Source: Megalonaias nervosa
Lineage: Eukaryota > Mollusca > Bivalvia > Unionida > Unionidae
NCBI GenBank assembly: GCA_016617855.1
Contig: JAECUM010031723.1
Span: forward strand, 1-64,000
Reading direction: 5' to 3'
Length of the DNA stretch: 64,000 bases
The notes under the pieces were generated by a model. It had not been told where the DNA came from, made no database searches, and was given only the letters and a program-made list of their open reading frames with translations. Shown here one piece after another: positions 9,234 to 20,635 of this stretch. The first letter of the stretch is position 1; each line of letters begins with the position of its first letter. The translations under genes and the position numbers were made by a program.

Positions 9234-10972
9234 ATGTGTAGTTTGGACTTCATTTTTTATGTGCCAGTGGAAAAGGAGAATGTTGTGCATGTTAAATTGC
9301 TGTCCTCATCCTGCACTGAGCTGAATGAACTGAATTTGGAGGCTATTCCAGCACATGAAGGTCTTTGGACTGTACATGTGCAAGTACCAGAAGATAAGTT
9401 GAAGCATAATATTTTGTACCGCTACAGAATCAAAGTTCGGACACCAGTATTGTATATCTTCAAATCAACAACTACTTTAGAAAGTGATTTCAAATCTTTA
9501 TGTCACAGTGTTCAGCGGGATGATGTAGGTGCTCTTAGTTTAGAAGGGTATCTGGCACACTGTCTCCATATTCTTACCCTCTGCCAAAGAATTGATGTCT
9601 TTAAATGTATTAAACAGTTTGAAACATTGTCTTTGCCTCCGTTCTGTACATTTGAAAAAAAATGTCAGCTTGTGGAAATAATGAAATCTACAGTGATTTT
9701 TGCCAACAGAAGTTCAGCAATTCTTTTCACAATAATTCTTATGAAAATGTTCCAAAACATCAGACAGTTTCTTGATGCTAACATCATTACAAAAGAAATG
9801 GTCAGAGCTCTTCTTGACAAGTTCAAGGGAGAAAATCCTGCAAGTTACAGTGAAGTTCATCGTAGAAGTTTGCTGCACTTACTGTCAAGCTTTTGCAAGG
9901 TTCTTTATGGCAAGGATTATTGCTTACTGGTTTTCATTTATGAGATATATCCATTTTTTGATGAAAATATTTTCAGTCAGGAAATTACACACCTTATCCA
10001 CAATAAAGGCTCGCTTTGCTCAGATAATCTGACAAATTTTGCAATTATAAGAGAAATCCTGTCAGTTGCTGGATGCAGAATAGGTCCAGATACAGAACCT
10101 GTGGTTGCCTTTCTAGACACATTGTTTCACCATCTTCCATTTTCCTTAGCTCTTCAGGGATACAACTATTTTTGTGAATTCAAATTTTCGCCTAGTGAAG
10201 AAAGCCACAAAAGAACACAAGAAATATTTTTGTCCACATTACAGGCAAGTGCTATGGCTAGCATCTCCAAAAATGTAAGCACAGGGAAGATCACACATTT
10301 AGTTGAGCTTTGGGAACTAGTAAAATTAGAACAGAATCTTGCCAATTGTTTGAAAGATGGACTGCAAAAAGAGCTGGTCACCTGCAGTACAGACATCACA
10401 GCTACCAGTAAGCTCTCCAAGGATGATTCCTTGAGTCTGCAAAAACTCTTGCTGGATTCAAACCTATTTCACGATGAGCAAAGCCAGGTTCAACTTTTGA
10501 AAGCTGTAGGACACTCAAAAGTGAAGAATCTTCATGAGTTTTTCATTAAAGTTCTGTGGCATTCAAAGTTTGCTGACTGCTTCCTGCAGAATTCAGATCT
10601 ACTACTTGAATGGATGGAAACAGCATTAAAGTACCATATGAAGGATGAAACTTATCGAAGAAAAGAAGATGAGATATGCCCATGCTATATATATCTTCAT
10701 GATGCTTTAACTCTGCCAGTGTTACGACAGCATGATCAGCTGTGTAGGAAACTTGAAGAGCTTGTTTTAAAATGGCTATCAAAACTAGATGTCAAACAAG
10801 TCCTTGGGAAATTAGAAGACATAGAAAAGTTGAATGAACAGAAGTCTATGATCATTGACTTGTACCAGAGACATGTACAGAAACTTCTTGAAGATCAGAG
10901 TCAATCTTCTAGGCCAGAGGAAATCCTCTTGGCAGTCATTGGAACAAAGGGTCAACTTCGTGTCAACTCAAG
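9234..10972 (+). CDS. rnf213: RNF213/mysterin-like giant AAA+ protein, first recognised exon (N-terminal arm)
   Basis: 579 codons plus two bases of the next codon, bounded by acceptor TTCTTCAG ending at 9233 and donor AG|GTATGG at 10973. The exon happens to begin with ATG, but the acceptor in front argues that it is internal and the true start lies upstream. The first ~75 residues look like a beta-rich carbohydrate-binding (CBM20-like) segment (...GLWTVHVQVPEDKL..ILYRYRIK), which RNF213 carries in this region. The rest is helical, as in the RNF213 N-terminal stalk. The leftover bases AG join the first base of the exon at 35485 to give Arg, in frame with the AAA+ part. RNF213 proteins act in the cytosol on lipid droplets, in antimicrobial defence and in vascular biology. 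The family is confident; the domain naming in this exon is less so. Confidence 0.8.
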
Positions 10973-11079
10973 GTATGGCTTCTATTATTATATATTGTGG
11001 CATAGCAATTCCATCTTTTTACAAATGTGCTAACAGTGGTCCATATTTTGTGGTATAGCCCAACATCTATCATGAAATG

Positions 11080-11370
11080 TTCATCGTTGGTCATCTGTTG
11101 ACAGTCTGTTAGCAATTGCTTGTTACCATTCTGGAGTGTGCAAGATCTCTGCATATTAATAAGGTGATCTTGCATCAGATTGGCCGTCTTTGTAATCACT
11201 CCAGAGGCCATATTTTTGATCGAGTAACTTCTGATCCAACTTGGAATATATTCTTGTATCATAAAGACCTCGGAAGATTTCATTTAGTGAACAGGACTCG
11301 TGTATACTGATAAGGTGATTGTGCATTAAATTTTCTTAGTTTGTTACTGCTCTGGAGGCACAGGAGTTTG
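11080..11370. repeat. Degenerate tandem repeat around CTCTGGAG motifs
   Basis: Versions of TTGTTAC.R.TCTGGAG occur at 11122 and 11339. Between them is TTTGTAATCACTCCAGAGGCCAT followed by TTTTTGATC. The wording resembles a lowercase tandem repeat very common in bivalve and gastropod genomes (recalled, not searched). Similar degenerate pieces are at 13800-13950 and 14330-14500. There is no coding potential. Confidence 0.4.
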
Positions 11371-12162
11371 ATTACTATTTACATTTTTTTCTTGATCATA
11401 CTGTTTGTATAATAAAAACAAGGATAGATAGTCACCATCTTGCTTCCCTTCAGTAGAATCGTATCAGCGAATAATTCTCAATACAGTATTGCCTTCATAT
11501 TTTCTGAGGTACATCCAGCAAGTATACTACACTTTGATAGCTCATTCATGATTCATACAACCTTAATAAAAATCCCTGAATTTGAAGAGTTGCTTTGAAA
11601 CAGTTGGTTTTACCATTGAAAAGTCTTTAAATTTGTTGGGAAATGTCCTGAAGTTCGCTTTTAAACCTTGAATTTATTAAAGGAAATACAAAGTGAATAC
11701 AATGTATCACCTTTAAACTCAGAATATTTGTTAGTGATGCATTTTCCAAAAAACAAGAAATAACTAAAATGGGATAAAATTGGGTGGATGAAAAGAAATT
11801 TGACAGCTGGAGTAGTGGCACAAGTTTGTTATGCTTTCACTTTTATGCCTGTTTATGCTGTGAAAAACAAAGTAATATATTGAGAAAGTTCAACTCCCAT
11901 TGGAGGAATATTTTTGTCCGAATGAATTTACTCTTTGCCTTACAGCACATGCTTATCAGCATACATGCCAACCTTTATGCTTTTGGTGTAATCATTATTG
12001 GGTTTTTTTTAAACCAAATTACATTTTACACTTGCATATGGATTATGCTTTCTTGGTTGATTACAAATCTTAATAAAGTAATAAAAAGTTGCTTTTGTCA
12101 TTTTTATTATCAACTCTTTCATTCCACTCGCATAAATTCTAGAATATTCTTAAAAAGATGCA
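11371..12162. other. Intronic sequence; nothing recognised
   Basis: A+T-rich DNA. A 161-codon open stretch running from here into the SINE at 12163 has no protein-like composition and I reject it as a gene. Confidence 0.4.
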
Positions 12163-12458
12163 CCTCGGAAGCGGGAGTTGCGGGTTCAAACCCTGGCCAA
12201 GCCATACCAAAGACTTATAAAAATGATACTAACAGCTGCCTTGCTAGGCACTCAGCATTAAGAGGTTAGTGTTAGGACTGATCGGCCTTGTGTCAGGAAA
12301 ATGTTATTGGGTGGGACATCATGCTACATGTCTGCAGCATGATGCCCCAGTGCTAGACATCACTAAAAACTGCCACACTGCAGACATCGTAGTAATATGA
12401 CTGAAAAGTTGTTAAAGCTATGTTAAAAATCCAAATCACACACACACACACACACACT
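12163..12458 (+). mobile_element. tRNA-derived SINE, 5'-truncated, with (CA)n tail
   Basis: It begins inside the tRNA-like head, with box B GGTTCAAACCC at 12183-12193. The body contains CCAAAGACTTATAAAAATG, CACTCAGCATTAAGAGG and GTCTGCAGCATGATGCCCCA, and it ends in a CA microsatellite at 12437-12458. This body matches my memory of a SINE widespread in molluscs. Box A is missing, so the copy is truncated at its 5' end and cannot be transcribed by RNA polymerase III. Confidence 0.6.
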
Positions 12459-14137
12459 TAAGAAGATGACTGCTTCATAAGAATAGCGTAAGAGTACTTT
12501 CCTTACTTGCTATTTATAGCACTGCATATGACCCATTTCCAAGAAAACAGATGGTTTTGTTAATATATTAACTTACTTTTCCTCACAGGTTCATTATATT
12601 GATAAGCTAGTTAGTTAGCTGACCAGTCTATATTTATAAAGAAAATTACACCAGATGTTAAGTGAAATGCTTTATGGCATGAGTTAATGATGTTATATAA
12701 CAAAGGTTTAGAACAGATGGATCTTTTTAAACTTCAAAACATGTCAGATCAGAAAAAAAGGACAAATGATCACCGCTTTACAAACTTTAAAGAAGAATAT
12801 GAGAGCAAAGTGAACATGTTCATGCTCATTGCAGAATTCCAGTTCATGGTCATTATATCAGCAAAAGTTACAGATGTAGTACTAGTTAAAAACTGAGTGC
12901 TGAATATAAATAATTTTTCAGTATATTTTGTGTTTGTATTCTGGTTCTAATCCATATGGATTTTGCACTTTGTGACAGGAATGTTGACTACCAGCAGAAC
13001 CAGCTTAGTACATGCTGTACTTCTGGATGTAATATATAGATTGCACTTTTTATTCCTAAATTACGCTACTTTGCCACTTATAATATCAATAATTATGCTT
13101 ACACCTCTCAGAGGGTTGGCATGTATGTTGTCAGGAATCTGAGGACTGGCAGAATATAATTCTGCATTTTTGCACCATTTTTGACTGACCAAACCCATAT
13201 GCACTCATTTCTATTAGTAAAATGGGAAACTACTGACATACTTCCCCTTTACCAATTAACATATGGTGATTAACTACCGCAAATCCAAAATCTGATTCTG
13301 CACCGATTCCATGTTAATTTGTTTTGTTGGCTGTGCAGCCACTAATAACTTGTATCACCCTAAAAGAGACAATATATATTCCAGACATTTCCCCAATACA
13401 TGTATATGATGCGAGTATCTTGCTGATCATTTAATGACCACTTTTACTAAACGTTTCTCTTTTGCTTGATATCTTGTCTACTTGGATCCATTCTGGTGGG
13501 TAAATACTTTCCATATATGATGCGATGAATACAATACATTCATTTCTGATTAGTGATTAGTATTTATAAAAAAGAACAATAACCACAAATCAGAATTGGA
13601 GGTAGCAAAAATGTCATGAAAATTCAACTTGCAGATATCTTGTGAACATATTACCTCAAGTATAAGAAAGTAGTTTTGTTCAAATTTGGGATGTTTGAGT
13701 TTCTCAAGAATATTTGAAATGGTTTCAATACTCAGTTATTAGGAAGAAGAAACTGTCTTGAATTCCTGGAAATTCTTTCAGGCTGTAGAGTGTTATTTAA
13801 TAAAAGGGATTTTTGTTATTACAAGTGAGACCTATCCATATTTATGAGATGATCTTGCATATGATTGACTGAGATTTTTACCGGTCTAAAGATCATAATT
13901 TGATCAAACTTGGTAAATAGGCCTGTGTCATCAAGATCTTTTTTGATCATGATTATGAGTAAAATTAATGCTTATAAGTGAAGTCAAAGTGCAAACAACA
14001 AAGATTCTAATCTGCCATAGCACAATGCACATGCAATCAGGGTCAGTGTTGTTTGTTCTAGTGATTACTCCTAACAAACTCCTCAGATCCACATCACATA
14101 ATGTTGGTCTGGGTGTGTGCGTTTTATAGTTGGACTC

Positions 14138-14141
<4 letters not shown>
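12459..14141. other. Intronic sequence; degenerate repeats only
   Basis: I see no gene. A 69-codon open stretch at 12687-12896 has no recognisable features. 13800-13950 holds a degenerate piece of the repeat seen at 11080-11370 (ATGAGATGATCTTGCATATG; AAGATCATAATTTGATC). Confidence 0.4.
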
Positions 14142-14179
<38 letters not shown>

Positions 14180-14186
14180 ATATAAC
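14142..14186. repeat. (TA)n microsatellite
   Basis: About 16 uninterrupted TA units are followed by an AATAT-rich end. Confidence 0.9.
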
Positions 14187-14544
14187 CTTTAATCTAATTG
14201 TCTATTAGCTTGTCAACACATCAGCAACTACATTTCTGATCAGCTTTTGGCCAGATTTGTTAAACAGTCAAGATGATGGACAAGTTAGATAATGAGCAAG
14301 ATCTATACATATATTTATGGAGCATTCATACATTGAATTTTCTAAGCTTTTCACTACTCTGGGGACTGAATTTCATTTGGATATTGCTCCACCTTGGTAA
14401 AGAAGCATGTACTGTCACTGTTGTAAACATGTTTTATGGCAAGTGAGATCTGTGCATATAAATGAGATGCCTTTATGTTGGTATTTTGTAAATATGTAAT
14501 ATTGGCATATAAAGTTTGGAAGATAGTTTACATACATAAGCTGG

Positions 14545-14760
14545 GAAGCAGTTGTGGCTCAGTGGTGAGCATGCTGGATTCATGTCTGAAAGGGTGCAGG
14601 TTCAAATCCTACCATCAGACCAGCCAGTAACAGGTACCGTCATGTGTCCTTGGGTAACGCACTCTACTTAAATGGTCAGTTGTTCCATTATATAATCCAG
14701 GTGAGCAATACAGTGCTTGCTTAGATCCTTGGAAAGTATTTGTTCTTGTGTTTGATTACA
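14545..14760 (+). mobile_element. tRNA-derived SINE with boxes A and B
   Basis: GTGGCTCAGTGGTGAGCATG (box A around 14555-14565) and GGTTCAAATCC (box B, 14599-14609) lie about 35 bases apart, as in a tRNA gene, but the cloverleaf is poor and no anticodon arm pairs well. The following TGTCCTTGGGTAACGCACTC matches the conserved segment that follows tRNA heads in many marine-animal SINEs. The copy at 47322-47470 carries the same segment (GGGCAAGACACTTTACTCC). Confidence 0.65.
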
Positions 14761-14831
14761 TTTAGCCAAACTCTCTTTGAAATATGATAACGGATCTTAA
14801 AGAAATAACACTTTATTTTTAAATTTTTACC

Positions 14832-17326
14832 ATGGAAGACTCTATCAGTCTGTTGTATTTGATTCAAGATGTTTCACCAGAAGGCAGCAGCTTCTCAGAA
14901 TTCTTTAAAAGTGAAATTTACACTACTTCCACAAAACAATTGTCAAATATTATTGATGATAATTACAGTCTAAAGTACAACACACTCTGTAACTGTTTGT
15001 AATCTAAAGCTTATATCAGAATTGCAGAAGACACTGACCTCAAGATATGGTCAAGGAACTGATAACAAGCATAATGGCTTGATCTTCAAAATTCTGAATT
15101 CACCAGAAAATCTGCAGTCCTATAAAGTTACAGTGTCACTCTTTATAGTTTGACAAATACTCTACTTATTCAGGGGCCTAACTATGAAGAATGGACATAA
15201 ACTGATTTTCATCTCCTAGCTGCAGAAATTTATTCTGAAACAAGTTGTCATGGAAGCAGTCAGAATATTTTGCATGCCAGTTGCACCCCAAACCGGTCTT
15301 TGCTAACCACTAGTGGGTCTACACTTCATTTAACAGAGTCATGTACAGCCCTCCCCTATTGGGAATTCAGATACAGAAATAAGTGTTGTTGCACCAATTA
15401 ACTCTTGTAAAATTCACCTAAGATCTTCCTCCCTTCAGGAACCAGAAACTGAAAACCACAGTGGTGAGGAAATTTCAGCTGAGCTAGCAGGAGAAAACAA
15501 TGAATTGCTCCCCAAGGCCATCACATAGGCTGATGCTCAGTCAGATAAAGTTTCTGAATTGCAGTGTGAAAAAGACATTACAGCCCTACTGAGGGAAAAC
15601 AAATTGCTTCAACAAGAACTTTCAAAAATGACAACAAAAGCCAATAAACTGTTGAAGGAATGTGAATCTTTAAAAGCAAAACAGGAGTCAGCAAGGAATA
15701 AACATGAAAAACTTGAAGAACAGCTATCAGATTTCAAGACTAAATTTATAAGCCTTGAAAAAAACAAATAAAACCATCAGATGTGACCTAATTAAGACAT
15801 CAAGCCATTGCCTTATTCTGGAAGAGGAGAACACAAAAATGAAAGAGAAAGTAAAACAATTAAATAAAGACAAAGATTCTCTCCTGTCAGAAATTATGCA
15901 GCTTAGATATGGCTATGCTGCTTCAAACAGCATGCATCCTGACATTTTAGCAGCACTGCAGGAAGACATTATAAATATGAAAACAGAAATTGTAAGTACT
16001 CTCAAAGAAGAGTCACAAAAGCACATCAGTGAAATAAGCCGGCTAATGAAAGTAAAATAAAATGCCCAGAGAGAAATAATAATTCCAAACCCACCCAGAA
16101 TATAGGGAAAAACGCTACAGTCCCTCAAGCTACAGCGGAAAACTCTCTGCTACATGATGTCACAAATAGCAGTAAAGGGTCTTCATATCTCAGGCATAAC
16201 AGCTTTAGATTTCGTAATACACTGGATTCTACCAAGGACAGAGAAGAAAGCATCAAGGAACATGACAATTCCATAAAAAACACTCTCATAATTGGAGACT
16301 CCATTATTAAATATGTAAATGAAAGAGGCCTGAAACCTTGGATTCAAGTTAAGTGTTTACCTTGGGCAGAAACTGGTCATATATTTGATGCCATGAGAAA
16401 AATTAACCTTTCTCAATATGACGCTATTATAATCAGTGTTGGTGGCAATGATGCAAGTAACATTGACCAGATTGAAACCAACTTTTATAACACCCCAAAC
16501 AACATATACCTGGAAAATCCTAACTGCTCAGTCTTTTATGCAGTGCATGCCCAAGAATTGACACAGACATCTGTCAGTTGAATGCTCTAATTGAACATCT
16601 ATGTCAGGAGTGGAATCACAAAATGATAGACATTGAACATGGATTCGTGACTAAGTCTGGATTAGTTCTGGAATACTTACTGGCAAAAGACAAAATTCAT
16701 CTAAATAAGAAGGATCTGTCCCACTTTCTCAATGCAGTAAATGAGATTTTCCTGATACTAAAAGACAGCTATGATGCCACTAAAAGGCGTAGAAACGTAG
16801 ATCACAAACATAATTGGGACCATGCAAACTGTTCTAAACATCATCAGAAATCAAGGAGATGTTTCCACTGCTTTGAACGAGGGCATAATATGCAATCCTG
16901 CAGAGACACTAGCAAAATACAGTGTCATGACTGTCTACAATATGGACATAAGGCAAAACACTGCGAAATGTTCCACTCAAGTAGGCAGTATTAGGAAAGT
17001 GACAATGAAGATGGGGCCAAAAGTTAAACAACCAAACACATTTTTTCAGAAACTTCAAAATGTCCCATAGATCTACTAAGTGTAATTCTCCCAGTGATGA
17101 CAGAAAACAAACTACATATACCCCAGTGACTGATAATGTCCATGGAATTACCCCTGGTACAATCCCATTAAGTGCCTCCATCAATGAAAGTGACCATAAT
17201 GTGTCAACTGCTACTGATATAACTGTTGAATGTGTTAATGTTTCAAGAGTCATTGAAAAATCTTCTGAAGGAACAGTTGATAGTCATGATTTAGGACAAT
17301 GTATAAAAAAGGACTATATTGAATAA
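14832..17326 (+). pseudogene. LINE ORF1 relic: coiled coil, SGNH-esterase-like domain, two CCHC knuckles
   Basis: An ATG at 14832 (MEDSISLLYLIQDV...) opens a frame that continues, through stops and shifts, to 17326. A charged coiled coil lies at 15559-16060 (heptad-like KLLQQEL..MTTKANKLLKE). An SGNH-hydrolase-like part follows, with IIGDSII near 16275, IISVGGNDAS near 16430 and DKIHLNKKD near 16690, i.e. the Ser, Gly-Asn and Asp-x-x-His blocks. Two C-x2-C-x4-H-x4-C knuckles are at 16858-16975 (CFHCFERGHNMQSC; CHDCLQYGHKAKHC). This matches ORF1 of the LINE at 23800-28598. No ORF2 follows. ORF1 proteins of this type bind element RNA. Confidence 0.65.
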
Positions 17327-19730
17327 GGGTCATATTCTGCCCCCTCTCCAAATGTCCTCATATTATGTATACTGTACACATGAGGTGATTAACATTTATT
17401 TCTGACATCAGTTTTGTGTTCACTTGTCCATTGCCATGGTTACAGGGTGTCAAAATACTATCAAGAAAGACATGAAAAGTTGTAATCTTTTCCATTTACT
17501 TCTCATGTATACTGCTTTACCACGAGCTATTCTCTCAGTTTCAAATTTGCAATATGCATTTTTATTATTTTAGGGCTTATAAAGCTCTATAAATAAAGTT
17601 TAGTTTCTGAAACTATTCCAAAATGGTCCGTCATAGACAAAAATAGAATATCAAAGTTACACGTCATCTGAAAACTGTTTCTAAAATACGTTGACAAAAA
17701 GGTACTTAATCACAAAATACAAAAACTGTTCCTCAATAAAATATTGTTTAATATTATTGAATGATGTTTAATATTATTGAATTATTTAAATGTTTCTTTG
17801 ATATTATTGAATGTGACTAAAGGAGGCGTTAATAGGGGCCTGTAGGTTCGCTTCTTCGCCGAATACATGGGTTTGTTACCTTCACTGGAAATGACAAATG
17901 TTCTTTATGTATTTATGTACTTTTATCCTTATATTTTCATGGCTGTATAACACACACACACACAAACACTACTGTGTTTCTATCTTTAGAAGAAAGAAAA
18001 AATAAATCGTCTTCCACACCCCTAGAGTCAAACTATAATCTATTTATAAACTATGTATTCATCCGTAAAGATATGATATGGACATTAATAAGAAGTAAAA
18101 CACTATTGGTAGAGCACTTTTAATGAACTTCTGAAAATTGTGAAATATGTTTTAGAAGTATTGACATTGGAGAATACAGTAAAGAAACAGACTATATGTA
18201 TTGTACTCTCTAGACTATTTGCGTCTATTTTTAAACCAGCGCGGGAATACTACATAACACTGATTGCATAAAGTTATATGTGAAATGAGAGGATGTACAC
18301 GTTTATAAAGAACGTATACCTATAATGACAAAATGGAAACACAATCATTTTATTATTTGTTTTGCAAATGCTATTTACCAGCACTTAGAGTCTGCAAAGA
18401 TGGTGATTTACATCGTGCAAGATTCGGGGATTTATAGAATGAATGCAACTTTCAAGGAATTTTTGGGAGCAAGTTTGCACATAAACTTGAATGAAAACGA
18501 GTCAGAGTAAGTATTGTTCTACCTTTTCCTTGTTTAAAGTAACTATATATGACTCTCTCTCTCTCACTCTCTCTTCCCATAAACATGTAGGCCTATATTC
18601 ACTTCTTTGTAGTGACTTAAAACTGGGGCCTTCGATGGGGTCAATGAAGAAATTCAAAAAGGCATGTTAAAATTTTAACGAATAAAATTACGTTATATGA
18701 ATATGTGTTTATATATACCATTAAAGTAAAGCTAGTCACATTATTATATTGACTACGTGTACTATAATTTGACAGTTTCAAAGGCAAATTTTGTGCATCA
18801 ATATTTTCAGTACTGTATACTTTACATGTAGGCCAACATACCTGTCCGTATTCCTACGCAAAAATCATGCAAATATCTCACCGTAAGGCTTTCTGTATAA
18901 CCGGAGGTTCGAAGAAGTGTTAAAATGATGATCTATGCAAGCAAGAGACGACGAAGCATCTGATAAAAAAATGCACTCACAAAACACATAGTACCTAATG
19001 GTAGCAGTTAACCAAAACTAATAGCAAATCCTGATGATAGTAACGTCCCCACTCATCCACCCACAATATGACCCAGAGGTGATACACTCCTGCTGTCTGT
19101 ACAGTTGAGATCAGCAGCTGTTACTGTAATTGCCATTTTTTTGGGATGTATTTAACCTTGGGTCCCTCTTAGAGTCACTGGGAGATGACCAGACAGAACT
19201 TGCAACGACTGCACAGTCATCAGAGAGAATAAAAAGCATTACAAATAAACTATTCAGGCCAACATGGACATAAAAAGTCAAATTATTAATGAGTATGCCT
19301 TAAAAATATACCTTCTTGTATTCATTTGAATGTGGCATGTACATTGCCAGATTACCCATTAAGCATACTAATCACGTGCTTTGGGCACCAGAACAATTCT
19401 AATTATTTGCTGATGATAAAATTGAATGAATTATATATGATCATTTCGATCTGCATGTACGAGTATTCTGATTTGGAATGGTGGCAGCACTCAGGTATTT
19501 TCCAGCCTTTTTTAGCTTCTGATATGTTTTTTATTTTAATTTCACATTTAGTGGAGGGGTTGGGGTGCTATAATATTTTCTGTGATGAGGGACCTGGAAG
19601 GCCTTAATCTGGCAATTGTTATGTACTATCATTCTCTCTTCCTTAGTGTCACACAAATAAGATGACATAATAATGGAAACATTGTGATATGGTTGACAAT
19701 TCAAATTATACAAAAATAATATTTGTCTTA
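17327..19730. other. Intronic sequence; simple repeats and one candidate exon
   Basis: A+T-rich with no transposon domain recognised. It holds a short (CA)n at 17950-17964, a (CT)n tract at 18552-18574 and a thrice-repeated TGTTTAATATTATTGAAT-like motif at 17745-17815. Confidence 0.5.
18325..18507 (+). other. Candidate short exon or small ORF ending at a GTAAGT donor
   Basis: A 61-codon frame starts at ATG 18325 in otherwise repeat-free DNA and runs into CAGA|GTAAGTATTG near 18506, a near-consensus splice donor. The translation (MTKWKHNHFIICFANAIYQH...) has ordinary amino-acid composition but no domain that I recognise. It could be the first exon of an alternative transcript inside the intron, or chance. 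No acceptor in front is convincing. Confidence 0.15.
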
Positions 19731-19749
19731 CAACATAAAAGGAGCCAGA

Positions 19750-20561
19750 TGAATACGGATGAAAGTAGTGGTCAGAGTGTAGAAAAACAACTCATTTGAT
19801 TCTCCATTCTCACATTCATATTCTGGAATAGATGATGCATCCTTAAGATGACTAGCTAGTGAAGCTTTCTTTGTCAACTCATCATTTACCCATCTTTTGC
19901 AGCCATGGAAACCATAGAAAACTAGATACATGGGCACAACACCCAACAACCCGAGCACCATCCTTGCAGGTACAATACCATCTTTGATGGAATCCATGGA
20001 ATATGTCAGCTTGTATTGGATCCCCAGTGAATGGATTTTATTTTTGGAGTGGCAAGACTGGATTTTTACATGTAACAGACCTGGAAAATCCATGCATGCC
20101 ATAACCTCATAATGCCCCTCCTCACGAGATGCTCATTTGTATACTTTGGAGCCAGTTTGACTTGATAAATGCCCATAGTGATGTCATGCAGGTAATCAAC
20201 TGATATCCTGGGGAATTCATTCAGTTTCCAAGTGGATGCATCCATCTTGAATTACAATTTGTGCTAATTCAGCAAGTTATTCTCTTGAACCAGGAGTTAA
20301 ACCTTATTCAGTTACAGGAATTGATTCATTTTCAAGCCAAAAGAGGTGGAAATAGTCATTAATGGATAAGGAAGAAGGAACATCAAAGTTAAGATATGAC
20401 TTTGTTTTAATTAGTTTCTTCACATTTTGTGCAAGTGATTTAATATCTGTTCTTGAAAAGTTGTCATCAAACTCTTTTGTTGCAGTGATAGATTGGAGGG
20501 ATTCATTAGTGAAGTAGATGATTTCCAAATGGAATTTGCAACAGCTACTATTTGACTTCAT
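19750..20561 (-). pseudogene. SWIM-type zinc-finger protein relic
   Basis: On the minus strand, frames at 20240-19890 read YLHDITMGIYQVKLAPKY, then FPGLLHVKIQSCHSKNKIHS and, after a further frame change, WYCTCKDGARVVGCCAHVSS. The last is the C-x-C-x(n)-C-x-H SWIM zinc finger. The order matches an intronless SWIM protein family that occurs in many copies in invertebrate genomes and is usually regarded as transposon-related. An 85-codon piece at 20561-20304 lies upstream on the same strand and is probably its N-terminal part. Three frames are needed, so it is dead. Confidence 0.5.
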
Positions 20562-20635
20562 AAAAATACTACACTCTGCAAATGACTGGGTTATGTCACA
20601 TATCGAGACATTAATAAGATGATTTTGATGCCCAT

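Noticed and set aside
10973..11033. Continuation of the first exon's frame to the stop at 11031-11033
   Set aside because: A donor AG|GTATGG at 10973 splices out this tail, and the residues after it lose protein-like character.
11784..12269. 161-codon open frame on the + strand
   Set aside because: It ends inside a SINE and its composition is that of translated A+T-rich DNA.
14545..14625. Functional tRNA gene
   Set aside because: Boxes A and B are present, but the acceptor and anticodon stems do not pair, and SINE body sequence follows directly.
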